A stretch of 11,751 nt of DNA, taken from assembly GCA_005884825.1 (NCBI GenBank), contig VAZT01000145.1, forward strand, positions 1 to 11,751. The letters run 5' to 3'. Shown here piece by piece: positions 1 to 6,047 of the stretch (its first letter is position 1; each line of letters starts with the position of its first letter). Source of the stretch: Alphaproteobacteria bacterium (lineage in GTDB: Bacteria > Pseudomonadota > Alphaproteobacteria > ATCC43930 > CGMCC-115725). Both the position numbers and the translations under genes were made by a program. Below the pieces are notes generated by a model that did no database searches, was not told the DNA's origin, and saw only the letters and a list, made by a program, of their open reading frames with translations.

Positions 1-313
1 GCGACATTTCCTTCAAGGTCAATGGCTGCCCGAAAAGGTCGCCATAGGTCGTCAGCAGACTACCGTCCGCCGCCAATATCGTGACGCTCGGACGCCGCTC
101 GGCGCGGGTGAGCTCCCCGGTGTCGGGCAGGGTGAGGGCGAAATAGCCGAGGACGACGGCCCCGATGATCGTCATCCACAGCAGCACCAACACGCCGAGC
201 TTAAAAGCCCGCCGCAGGAATCCCTTGCCGCGAGCGCGTTGGCGCGGCACGCGTGTGCGCGGCGGCGGCCGGATGCGGTCGGCGGGCTCGACCCTCAGCC
301 TCGGCTCAGCCAC
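1..313 (-). CDS. Penicillin-binding protein 1A-type bifunctional peptidoglycan synthase, N-terminus only
   Basis: About 104 residues are visible; the gene runs off the left edge. The reading shows a basic N-terminal tail rich in Arg and Pro, one membrane anchor (GVLVLLWMTIIGAVVLGYF, roughly residues 45-65), then LPDTGEL and SVTILAADGSLLTTYGDLFG followed by QPLTLKEM. An anchor followed by 'ILAADGS...GDLFGQ' is how class A PBPs begin, just before the GT51 glycosyltransferase domain. Such enzymes polymerise and cross-link peptidoglycan on the periplasmic face of the inner membrane. GTG at 313 is the only usable start downstream of an in-frame TGA; its ribosome binding site is poor, so the start is uncertain. 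The catalytic domains are outside the window, so a PBP1C-like relative is not fully excluded. Confidence 0.8.
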   Translation of the reverse strand, partial: MAEPRLRVEPADRIRPPPRTRVPRQRARGKGFLRRAFKLGVLVLLWMTIIGAVVLGYFALTLPDTGELTRAERRPSVTILAADGSLLTTYGDLFGQPLTLKEMS

Positions 314-451
314 CGGCGCCCGCCGCTGTCGTCTTGCTTTTCAACACTCCGGTCCCCGGCCGGCTGATCCGGCCCGACATGCTCTCAATTATCAGGCAAA
401 CTGTGGCAGCGGTTCGACAACGAAATTAGCGGGAATTCCTGCCGCACCGCA

Positions 452-477
452 GGAACCTGAGGTCGAACGAATCCGTT
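452..477 (+). promoter_or_regulatory. EcfG-type general stress response promoter
   Basis: GGAAC at 452-456 and CGTT at 474-477 are separated by exactly 17 nt. This matches the alphaproteobacterial general stress sigma factor consensus (GGAAC-N16/17-CGTT). It lies 45 nt upstream of the ATG at 523, leaving a leader of about 38 nt with a clear GGAGGG ribosome binding site (511-516). It probably drives the operon 523-2687. The rest of the 314-522 gap, which should also hold the promoter of the divergent PBP gene, shows nothing else I can name. Confidence 0.75.
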
Positions 478-522
478 GTCCGAGCAGAATGCAGTCACGA
501 GCTTTTTCTCGGAGGGCGATGC

Positions 523-1104
523 ATGGCCGACAGAAATGATGCCTCCTCGAGCATGATCACCCCGACCGGGGCGACGGGGCGGGTTCACTCCACGGCGGAC
601 GGGGAGAGAGAATATGGCGGGAGCGTTGTCACAGAATTCCTGGACGCCGCCCGATCGGCAGCCGAATCGCTGCTCGAAGAACAGAAGCGCCGGATCGCTG
701 ATAGAATTTCGGGAATAGCCAGGGCGCTGCGAAGCGCGGCGCAGCCGCTGGACGAATCGCAAAGCCATATTATCGCGCGATACCTAGAACAGGGGGCTAT
801 GCAGGTCGACAGCTTTTCCCGCAGGATGCGTGAGAGGCACTGGGGCGAGCTGGTCGGCGACACCGAGGATTTCGCAAGACGCCAACCGACATGGTTTGTG
901 CTCGGCGCTGTTGCCACCGGCTTTGTCGTCGGGCGCCTCTTATGGGCGTCCCCCGGCGGACGACGGCACAATGCCGCTGCGTCGTCTCGGACCACCGAAC
1001 CGGCGCGCACGGTTACGGCAGCCGTATCGAGCGGGAGCAATACGGCGGCCGGCGAGCTGAGCGGGAACCCGCACCCGATCACCGGAGCCGTGGAGACCCG
1101 TTGA
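523..1104 (+). CDS. YqjD/ElaB-like single-pass membrane protein ('nutrient deprivation-induced' type)
   Basis: This 193-residue protein has a polar N-terminus (1-35), an amphipathic alanine/arginine-rich helical stretch (about 36-120, e.g. EEQKRRIADRISGIARAL), one C-terminal membrane segment (WFVLGAVATGFVVGRLLWAS, about 124-143) and a low-complexity Ser/Ala/Thr tail. Long helix plus C-terminal anchor is the layout of ElaB/YqjD stress proteins and of rhizobial proteins annotated as nutrient deprivation-induced. The ATG at 523 has GGAGGG six bases upstream. It is the first gene behind the EcfG-type promoter, and its TGA overlaps the next ATG (TGATG at 1102-1106), so the two are translationally coupled. 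The molecular function is unknown; a role in the envelope or membrane-ribosome association during stress is inference. Confidence 0.7.
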   Translation: MADRNDASSSMITPTGATGRVHSTADGEREYGGSVVTEFLDAARSAAESLLEEQKRRIADRISGIARALRSAAQPLDESQSHIIARYLEQGAMQVDSFSRRMRERHWGELVGDTEDFARRQPTWFVLGAVATGFVVGRLLWASPGGRRHNAAASSRTTEPARTVTAAVSSGSNTAAGELSGNPHPITGAVETR

Positions 1105-1535
1105 TGCTTTCCGGTAATGGTCGCCTCGGGCCGGACGTCGAAGAGCCGCGTGGGCGTTTCGGACGCCCGATTGCCGCGCTGCTCTCCGATCTTGCCGGCG
1201 AGACCAGCACACTGGTCCGTCAGGAGATTGCACTGTTCAAGGCGGAGCTCAGTGAGAAACTGACCCGGACGGGTGTGGGGGCGGGGGCGCTTGCTGCAGG
1301 CGGGGTGATCGCCTTCAGCGGCTGGCTCGCGCTGCTAGCGGCAGCGATTCTCGGCCTCAGCCAGGTTTTGGCTCCTTGGCTATCCGCGCTGATCGTCGCG
1401 GTTGTCGTGATAGCGCTCGGCGCCGGGCTCGCATTGTTCGGAAAGAGCCGTCTGAAGGCCGACGCGTTGGTTCCACATCGGACGCTGAACTCGCTTCGTG
1501 AGGATCAGGCTTGGATCCGTGATCAGGTATCGTGA
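1104..1535 (+). CDS. Phage holin-superfamily III (holin-X)-like membrane protein
   Basis: The 143-residue product has a helical N-terminus (SDLAGETSTLVRQEIALFK, about 28-46) followed by two hydrophobic segments, roughly 58-86 (GAGALAAGGVIAFSGWLALL) and 88-112 (LSALIVAVVVIALGAGLALF), and a short cytoplasmic tail. 'LA.ETS.LVRQEI.LFKAEL' followed by two membrane helices is the signature of the family annotated as putative actinobacterial holin-X, which in Alphaproteobacteria is a chromosomal envelope protein and not a lysis gene. The ATG at 1104 overlaps the upstream stop, with GGAG at 1092-1095 as a possible ribosome binding site. It is the second gene of the stress-promoter operon. Confidence 0.72.
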   Translation: MLSGNGRLGPDVEEPRGRFGRPIAALLSDLAGETSTLVRQEIALFKAELSEKLTRTGVGAGALAAGGVIAFSGWLALLAAAILGLSQVLAPWLSALIVAVVVIALGAGLALFGKSRLKADALVPHRTLNSLREDQAWIRDQVS

Positions 1536-1550
1536 TCCCCCGATGGGATC
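1534..1550 (+). other. Small intergenic hairpin
   Basis: GATCCC (1534-1539) and GGGATC (1545-1550) form a 6-bp stem with a 5-nt loop, starting inside the stop codon of the holin-X-like gene. No T-run follows, so it is not a normal terminator. It could protect or process the operon transcript, or be chance. Confidence 0.3.
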
Positions 1551-1577
1551 CGCTAGTGGAAACGAAAGGGATTGGAA

Positions 1578-2201
1578 ATGATTACAGATTCATTGAAAGG
1601 CAACGCGGTCGGCGAGGTAATTCAGGCCAACCGGGTGCCACTGACGTTGATCGGCATCGGTGTCGCATGGCTGGTGGCGAGCAATACGGGTTTGGCGGAC
1701 CGCGTCGTGAATGACGATCGCGTCCAAGCGGCGCGACGGCGGATCGGCGAGTTTGCCGGCGATATCGGGATCGGCGGCAGCTCGAGCGGAGCGTCGGGCG
1801 GGCAGATCCTCGGACCCGACGGAGAGACGCTGGCCCGCACCGACTCGGACCGGGGCGACGGTTGGGTTCACCAGGCGGCGGGAGCGGCGCGCGGCGCGAT
1901 CAGCACAGTCCGCGACGCCGGGAGCGCCGTGCTCGACCGGGCCGGCGCAGCAGGCGATCTCGCCAACCGCGCCACTAGCCAGGTGACGGAGAAGCTATCG
2001 GCCGATCCCTGGCTGATCGGCGTTGCCGGCCTAGTCGCGGGTGCGATTTTTGCTGCGATCCTGCCGCCCACCAGAATGGAGCAGGAATACATTGGCGAAG
2101 CCCGCGACGGATTGTGGAACAAAGCCAATGAACTCGGCCACGAAGCTGCCGAGGCGGTCCGCGAATTGGCCGATTCCGCAACTCGGACCACGACGCACTA
2201 G
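1578..2201 (+). CDS. Two-TM alanine-rich membrane protein (companion of holin-X genes, DUF3618-neighbourhood type)
   Basis: The 207-residue protein carries VPLTLIGIGVAWLVASNTGL as a first membrane segment (about 20-40). A long Gly/Ala/Asp-rich linker follows, with repeated helical segments (AARGAISTVRDAGSAVLDRA). A second segment is PWLIGVAGLVAGAIFAAILP (about 144-163), and the C-terminus is a polar helix (NELGHEAAEAVRELADSA). The 'P..LIG.G.AWL' motif occurs in DUF3618-type proteins encoded next to holin-X and nutrient-deprivation proteins; the usual DUF3618 N-terminal block is not evident, so the family is tentative. A TTG at 1572 would add two residues; I prefer ATG 1578 because AAAGGGA (1565-1571) sits at good spacing. 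Third gene of the operon. Confidence 0.65.
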   Translation: MITDSLKGNAVGEVIQANRVPLTLIGIGVAWLVASNTGLADRVVNDDRVQAARRRIGEFAGDIGIGGSSSGASGGQILGPDGETLARTDSDRGDGWVHQAAGAARGAISTVRDAGSAVLDRAGAAGDLANRATSQVTEKLSADPWLIGVAGLVAGAIFAAILPPTRMEQEYIGEARDGLWNKANELGHEAAEAVRELADSATRTTTH

Positions 2202-2219
2202 CCGCTGGCGGTACGTGCC

Positions 2220-2687
2220 GTGGTCCGTTTGGCTCGTGGGATGACGATGGGTCTGGGCCTCGTCGCGGTGCTTGCGCCCGGAACAGCGAAAGCCCAGTTG
2301 CCGCCACCCCCCGAGGTGGCCGAGATCACGGCGTGCTTGTGTCTGCAGCAGGCTGTCTCGGCCTTCTCGGCCACTATGAACGCAAAAAAGCAGGCGTTGG
2401 ACACGGTTACGGGGCAGCTCGCCGATCTAGATTCGCAGCTCGCGCGCGAGCGGTCCACGCTCGACGTCAACAACCCCGATGCGGTCGCCCGCTACAAAGC
2501 GCTGCTCGAACGGCGCGATGCCGCTTATCGCCAGTCGATCGGGCCCGTTCACGCGGACGCCACGCAATCGACGGCGCGCTACAATGCGCGGGTGAGCGAA
2601 TACAACGCCCGCTGCGCCAACCGCCCGTTCAACGCGGCGATCGTGGCGCAGATGCAGGTCAATCTAGCGTGCCCGCCACTGCAATAG
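2220..2687 (+). CDS. Secreted small protein of unknown function with four cysteines
   Basis: I do not recognise the family. The 155-residue reading begins at GTG 2220 with a signal peptide: basic n-region (RLAR), hydrophobic core GLGLVAVLAP and a clear AKA-Q signal peptidase site after residue 25. The mature part has a Pro-rich start, a CxC motif (Cys39, Cys41), a charged helical region likely to form a coiled coil (about 50-105, TGQLADLDSQLARERS), and Cys132 and Cys151, so two disulphides are possible. It starts 18 nt after the preceding gene and is probably the last gene of the stress-promoter operon, placing a periplasmic product beside three membrane proteins. An ATG at 2241 would remove the basic n-region, so GTG is preferred. 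Confidence 0.65.
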   Translation: MVRLARGMTMGLGLVAVLAPGTAKAQLPPPPEVAEITACLCLQQAVSAFSATMNAKKQALDTVTGQLADLDSQLARERSTLDVNNPDAVARYKALLERRDAAYRQSIGPVHADATQSTARYNARVSEYNARCANRPFNAAIVAQMQVNLACPPLQ

Positions 2688-2765
2688 GCTAATTTTTGCG
2701 GGAGGGAATGCCGGGCGAAGCGAGGCGGGTGAGGGTTTCCCCGAGCAAACGTTAGGTACGTACCA

Positions 2766-3488
2766 CTAGATCACTTCCACCGGCGGCGTAAAGATGTAGC
2801 CGGTGCCGCGCACCGTCTTTATCATCATCGGCCTTTGGGGGTCATCCTCCAGCTTGCGCCGCAGCCGTCCGACTTGGACGTCGATTGTTCGGTCGAAGGG
2901 GCCGGCCTCACGATTGCGCGCAAGATCCAAAAGCCGATCCCTGGTCAGCACTTGATTGGCGTTGTTGACAAAGGCCGCAAGCAGATCGAACTCTCCGGTG
3001 GTAAGCCTGACCTCTTTGCCCGAAGGCGAGTAGAGCTCGCGGCTCGACAAGTCGAGGTTCCAGCCGGCAAATCGCGCCTTCGAGCGGGCCGGGGCGGTGT
3101 GCTTGTCGCTATTGCGCGACGAAGCACGGCGGAGGACGCTTTTGACTCGCGCCAGCAGCTCGCGCAAGTGGAACGGCTTTGGCAGGTAGTCGTCCGCACC
3201 CATCTCGAGGCCGATGATGCGGTCGACGATTTCGCCCCGCCCGGTCAAGATGATGATCCCGACACTCGATTCCTGACGCAGCAAGCGGGCCAGTGTGAGG
3301 CCGTCTTCACCGGGCAGCATCAGATCCAGAATGACGAGATCGACCGGGGATTGCGCCATCACCCTACGCATCTCGGCGCCGTCCTGAGCGGTAGAAACCC
3401 GGTAACCCTCGCCGGACAGGTACTCCTGCACGAGGTCGCAGATTTCACGTTGATCGTCGACGATTAGGATGTGACCATTGTCAGTCAT
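2766..3488 (-). CDS. OmpR/PhoB-family response regulator transcription factor (orphan)
   Basis: This 240-residue two-domain regulator has a receiver domain (about 5-118) with acidic pocket Asp11/Asp12, phosphoacceptor Asp55 (VILDLMLPGEDG), Thr82 and Lys104 (YLPKPF). A linker of about 20 residues leads to a winged-helix DNA-binding domain (about 140-236) with LTTGEFDLL and recognition helix region DRTIDVQVGRLRRKLEDDP, ending in VRGTGYIF. All key residues are intact. The ATG at 3488 has GGAAG seven bases upstream. Family members activate or repress transcription after phosphorylation by a partner histidine kinase; no kinase gene lies in the window, so the partner must be elsewhere or just unlinked. 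The gene is divergent from the ECF sigma gene across 3489-3703, suggesting shared or mutual control (inference). Confidence 0.92.
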   Translation of the reverse strand: MTDNGHILIVDDQREICDLVQEYLSGEGYRVSTAQDGAEMRRVMAQSPVDLVILDLMLPGEDGLTLARLLRQESSVGIIILTGRGEIVDRIIGLEMGADDYLPKPFHLRELLARVKSVLRRASSRNSDKHTAPARSKARFAGWNLDLSSRELYSPSGKEVRLTTGEFDLLAAFVNNANQVLTRDRLLDLARNREAGPFDRTIDVQVGRLRRKLEDDPQRPMMIKTVRGTGYIFTPPVEVI

Positions 3489-3586
3489 GCCGGCGCGCTT
3501 CCACTACCTCCAACGTGGTCGGACCCCGCCCATAATAGCGCGGTCGCGGGGAACCGGGATCACGCTTTTGAGCAGCATACATATAG

Positions 3587-3601
3587 TTACAAAATCTTAC
3601 A
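3587..3601. promoter_or_regulatory. Tandem TTACA direct repeat, candidate response-regulator box
   Basis: TTACA occurs at 3587-3591 and 3597-3601, 10 bp apart, one helical turn, in an AT-rich patch of an otherwise GC-rich gap. On the minus strand it reads GTAA-N6-GTAA, resembling the tandem half-sites bound by OmpR-family regulators (compare the CpxR box). It lies about 100 bp upstream of both divergent starts, so autoregulation by the adjacent regulator is a reasonable inference. Confidence 0.4.
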
Positions 3602-3662
3602 GAAAACCGGTTCCCGTGACATCATCGGATTACGGCCCGCCGCTTACATTCGGCCGCGTTCG

Positions 3663-3682
3663 GATCGGCTGTCTGGCCGATC
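3663..3682. promoter_or_regulatory. Perfect inverted repeat before the sigma factor ribosome binding site
   Basis: GATCGGC (3663-3669) and GCCGATC (3676-3682) are exact complements around a 6-nt spacer, ending 9 nt before the GGAGGAG ribosome binding site of the ECF sigma gene. It could be an operator or an mRNA hairpin affecting sigma translation. The repeat is visible directly; a role is inference. Confidence 0.4.
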
Positions 3683-3703
3683 GTGAAAGCCGGAGGAGCA
3701 CCT

Positions 3704-4378
3704 GTGGCCGCCACTCACCATGACATCGAAGCCGAAATCCCGCGCTTGAGGCGTTATGCACGGGCACTAACGCGCGATGTTGTCAGCGCCGATGATCTCG
3801 TACAGGACTGCCTGACCCGCGCTCTTGGGAAGTTGCATCTCTGGCAGGAAGGATCGGACCTTCGCGCGTGGTTGTTCACCATCCTGCACAATCAATATGT
3901 GAATCGCATCAGGCGCGCGGTAAGGGAAGGCGCCACCGTGGCGTTGAACGAAACCGAGCCGATGCTGAGCCGCGCGCCGCAGCAAACTAAGCGGCTCGAG
4001 TTGCGCGACCTGGAGCGCGCGATCGCGCAGCTCCCGGAGGAGCAGCGCTCGGTCATCTTGCTCGTCGGCTTGGAGGGGATGCGTTACGAGGAGGTAGCCG
4101 CGGTTCTCGATGTGCCGGTCGGGACTATCCGCTCGCGATTGTCGCGCGGGAGAGAAGCCCTGCGGAGGCTCACCGGCGCAGTGCCGGACGAGAACGCCGA
4201 GGCCGTCATCAGCGAATCGAAAGCCTCCCTGCAGCCTGCCCGGAAATTTGCGCGGCCCGGCCCTGCGTTCGCAAGTCGCGGTCAACAGCGCAATTCTGCC
4301 GCAGCGGCCGCGCCGCAGCATCGCCCAGGCGCCGCATATGGCAACGCTCGGCGTGGGTTACGCGAGGTAACAATTTAA
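3704..4378 (+). CDS. ECF-family RNA polymerase sigma factor with an unusual C-terminal tail
   Basis: The 224-residue protein contains sigma region 2 (about 10-75: YARALTRDVVSADDLVQDCL, then DLRAWLFTILHNQYVNRIRR) and region 4 (about 103-156: LPEEQRSVILLVGLEGMRYE, then VPVGTIRSRLSRGREAL). This is the two-domain layout of extracytoplasmic function sigma factors, which redirect RNA polymerase to stress promoters. GTG 3704 is chosen because GGAGGAG (3692-3698) sits five bases upstream; GTG 3683 would add seven residues without a site. Typical ECF factors end near residue 165-180; here about 60 low-complexity Ala/Arg/Pro residues follow, which may be a linker to a lost domain or read-through. No anti-sigma factor gene is adjacent. 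It resembles the RpoE-like alphaproteobacterial group; I cannot say whether it is EcfG itself, since no NepR or PhyR gene is next to it. Confidence 0.88.
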   Translation: MAATHHDIEAEIPRLRRYARALTRDVVSADDLVQDCLTRALGKLHLWQEGSDLRAWLFTILHNQYVNRIRRAVREGATVALNETEPMLSRAPQQTKRLELRDLERAIAQLPEEQRSVILLVGLEGMRYEEVAAVLDVPVGTIRSRLSRGREALRRLTGAVPDENAEAVISESKASLQPARKFARPGPAFASRGQQRNSAAAAAPQHRPGAAYGNARRGLREVTI

Positions 4379-4391
4379 CTTTTCGTCATCG

Positions 4392-4416
4392 GGAACCTTT
4401 TTTTTGAGAGCGAGTT
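4392..4416 (+). promoter_or_regulatory. Possible EcfG-like promoter in front of a candidate small RNA
   Basis: GGAAC (4392-4396) is followed after 16 nt by AGTT (4413-4416), one mismatch from the CGTT -10 element. A start at about 4423 would coincide with the base of the first hairpin of the candidate RNA. The T8 tract inside the spacer is unusual, and the match could be chance. Confidence 0.35.
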
Positions 4417-4423
4417 AGCCCGC

Positions 4424-4542
4424 TAGGCGAGGCGCCGGACACTCGCCTAATATTCGCAGTCCGGCTTGGCAAAGTCTCCCTGTCGCGGGTTTGCCACCCG
4501 CAACCTTACCGGTGTCGGCTGACGTCGACGCCGGTTTTTTTT
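4424..4542 (+). ncRNA. Candidate trans-acting small RNA of about 120 nt
   Basis: This stretch has no open frame of note but three successive hairpins. The 5' hairpin pairs TAGGCGAG (4424-4431) with CTCGCCTA (4442-4449). The middle one pairs GCGGGT (4485-4490) with ACCCGC (4496-4501). The 3' one is a textbook intrinsic terminator (4508-4542). Between the first two lies an unpaired segment containing TCTCCC (4475-4480), complementary to Shine-Dalgarno-like sequences, as in many alphaproteobacterial regulatory RNAs. It lies downstream of the ECF sigma gene and behind a possible stress promoter. The alternative is that it is the 3' UTR of the sigma mRNA, from which a small RNA might be cut. I do not match it to a named family. 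Confidence 0.5.
4508..4542 (+). terminator. Strong Rho-independent terminator
   Basis: Arms ACCGGTGTCG (4508-4517) and CGACGCCGGT (4526-4535) form a 10-bp stem with one G-U pair and an 8-nt loop, followed directly by eight T residues (4535-4542). It is plus-strand oriented and must end either the ECF sigma transcript or the candidate small RNA. Confidence 0.88.
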
Positions 4543-4557
4543 ACCATCCTGCCTAGC

Positions 4558-4583
4558 GGAACACCGCGGGGAGGCTGATTGTT
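4558..4583 (+). promoter_or_regulatory. Probable EcfG-like promoter of the DUF2188-type gene
   Basis: GGAAC (4558-4562) is followed after 17 nt by TGTT (4580-4583), one mismatch from the CGTT -10 element. It is placed right after the terminator and 33 nt before the next ATG, so position supports function. Weaker than the 452-477 site. Confidence 0.5.
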
Positions 4584-4616
4584 CGCGGGTCGATTCGGCG
4601 CAACCGCAAGGAAGCA

Positions 4617-4853
4617 ATGATGTTGGGACGCCACGTTTATCGTGTTCATCCGACCGAGCAAGGTTGGACAGTGACAAAGGAAGGCGAAGATCACCCACGA
4701 AGTGGATTCCCGGGCCGCGAGGAGGCAATAGCCGAGGCCGTTCGATTGGCCGAATCGGATGAGCCCGCCAAAGTGACCGTCGACAACGGTGACGGCACGA
4801 TCGCCGAAGAATGGCTCTTCGGCAGCGACCCCGTCACAGAGTTGGGGGCTTGA
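4617..4853 (+). CDS. Small DUF2188-like protein
   Basis: The 78-residue acidic protein starts HVYRVHPTEQGWTVTKEGED, continues with FPGREEAIAEAVRLAES and ends near KVTVDNGDGTIAEEWLFGSD. A leading beta strand with 'GW.V..EG', a helix with 'T/R-EEAI..A..LA' and a final 'V...DG.I..E..FG' strand match the general plan of DUF2188 proteins, whose function is unknown. They are often stress-induced in Alphaproteobacteria. Two ATGs in tandem (4617, 4620) follow AAGGAAG (4608-4614); the second has better spacing. It stands alone behind the EcfG-like promoter, just after the strong terminator. Confidence 0.65.
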   Translation: MMLGRHVYRVHPTEQGWTVTKEGEDHPRSGFPGREEAIAEAVRLAESDEPAKVTVDNGDGTIAEEWLFGSDPVTELGA

Positions 4854-4962
4854 GCTTTTTGCGCCTGATTGAACAACTCCGCCGGAATACCGCTCACCGT
4901 TGATCCCGATCCGCCGTGCATCTTGCGCGCATACTGCCATGTGCCGCCTCCCGGACGAGGGT

Positions 4963-4981
4963 GCGAGCAGTGTGTGCTCGC
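4963..4981. other. Hairpin upstream of the aldo/keto reductase gene
   Basis: GCGAGCA (4963-4969) and TGCTCGC (4975-4981) are perfect complements with a 5-nt loop, 42 nt before the reductase start. It may be an operator or a leader hairpin. No T-run follows, so it is not an obvious terminator for the upstream gene. The remaining 4854-5023 gap shows no gene. Confidence 0.35.
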
Positions 4982-5023
4982 TCGAACGAAGCGATATGAA
5001 ACGGCAGTAGGAGTGAGATCGCG

Positions 5024-6031
5024 ATGCCCGATTTCGAGAAGCGAAGGATTGGACGGACTTCGGTTGAAGTGACGGCGCTGGGTCTCGGCTGCGCGACGCT
5101 CGGCGGCAGCCGTATCGCGGTGTCCCGGCAAGAGGCTGAAGCCATCGTCGGGGCCGCCTGGGCGGCCGGGGTGTCCTACATCGATACCGCCCCGTTTTAC
5201 GGCGTCGGCCAAGCCGAGCGTTGCGTCGGCGATGCGATGCGCTGGGTCCCGCGCGACGAATGGGTGCTGTCGACAAAGGTCGGGCGGCTGCTTCGTCCTC
5301 GGCGGACCGCGGCCGAGGACAAGGAACGGCGCTATCCGGTGCCGTTCGAGCCCGTCTACGACTACTCCTATGACGGCGTCATACGCTCTTTCGAGGATAG
5401 CCTGCAGCGGCTCGGGCTAGCGAGGATCGACATCCTCTATGTGCACGACATCGGCGCGATGCAGCACGGCGAGAAAGCCCATCCCCGACTGATGCGCAGC
5501 TTGCGCGAGGGCGGGTATCGCGCGCTCGAAGAGCTGCGAGCGGGCGGAACGGTGCGGGCGATCGGCATCGGCGTCAACGAGCGCGAGGTCTTGCTCGAGG
5601 CTTTGGAGTGGGGAGACTGGGACGCATTCCTGCTCGCTGGCCGCTATACCCTGCTCGAACAGGCGCCGCTCGAGGATCTGCTGCCGAAATGCGAGAAGGC
5701 CGGCACATCGATCGTGGTCGGCGGCCCTCTGAATTCCGGCATCCTCGCCGGCCGGGACACCTGGAACTATAAGACCGCACCGCCCGAGATTGCCGCCCGG
5801 GTCAAAGCCATCCGGGCGGTCTGCGACAGTCATCGGGTGCCACTGGCGGCCGCCGCATTGCAATTCCCGCTCGCTCATCCGGCGGTGGCGGCGGTCATTC
5901 CAGGCCCGCGTAACGTCGAGGAGTTCCACGCCAATGTGAGGCTCCTGCGTCATCCGATCCCGGCCGGGCTGTGGTCCGATCTTCGCGCCGCCGGTTTGCT
6001 CCACCCGCACGCACCGACACCAGCCGGCTGA
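5024..6031 (+). CDS. Aldo/keto reductase, D-threo-aldose 1-dehydrogenase (L-fucose dehydrogenase) type
   Basis: The 335-residue protein is a full-length AKR-fold oxidoreductase using NAD(P). The catalytic tetrad is intact: Asp54 and Tyr59 (YIDTAPFYGVGQAE), Lys85 (LSTKVGR) and His141 (ILYVHDIG). The N-terminal GLGCATLGG and the C-terminal VAAVIPGPRNVEEF nucleotide-binding segment are also present. The insert after Lys85 (RYPVPFEPVYDYSYDGVIRS) and the ending LWSDLRAAGLLHP are typical of the D-threo-aldose/L-fucose dehydrogenase and pyridoxal 4-dehydrogenase subgroup, which oxidises sugars such as L-fucose or D-arabinose to lactones in the cytoplasm. Substrate is inferred from the family only. 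GGAG lies about ten bases before ATG 5024. It is followed after 16 nt by the asparaginase-like gene, probably one operon. Confidence 0.9.
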   Translation: MPDFEKRRIGRTSVEVTALGLGCATLGGSRIAVSRQEAEAIVGAAWAAGVSYIDTAPFYGVGQAERCVGDAMRWVPRDEWVLSTKVGRLLRPRRTAAEDKERRYPVPFEPVYDYSYDGVIRSFEDSLQRLGLARIDILYVHDIGAMQHGEKAHPRLMRSLREGGYRALEELRAGGTVRAIGIGVNEREVLLEALEWGDWDAFLLAGRYTLLEQAPLEDLLPKCEKAGTSIVVGGPLNSGILAGRDTWNYKTAPPEIAARVKAIRAVCDSHRVPLAAAALQFPLAHPAVAAVIPGPRNVEEFHANVRLLRHPIPAGLWSDLRAAGLLHPHAPTPAG

Positions 6032-6047
6032 TCGGGAGGGCCAACCG

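Noticed and set aside
1104..1535. Prophage lysis holin
   Set aside because: The holin-X-like protein sits in a stress-promoter operon with other envelope proteins and no endolysin or phage gene nearby; the family name does not imply a phage here.
2755..2764. GGTACGTACC palindrome beside the response regulator stop codon
   Set aside because: Ten bases, no loop and no T-run; too short to call a terminator or operator.
2835..3467. A 210-codon plus-strand open frame
   Set aside because: Fully antisense to the response regulator, whose catalytic residues are all intact.
3550..3574. GGAAC-based EcfG promoter for the ECF sigma gene
   Set aside because: GGAAC is present at 3550-3554, but no CGTT-like -10 lies 16-17 nt downstream. 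The GGAAC on the opposite strand in this gap fails in the same way.
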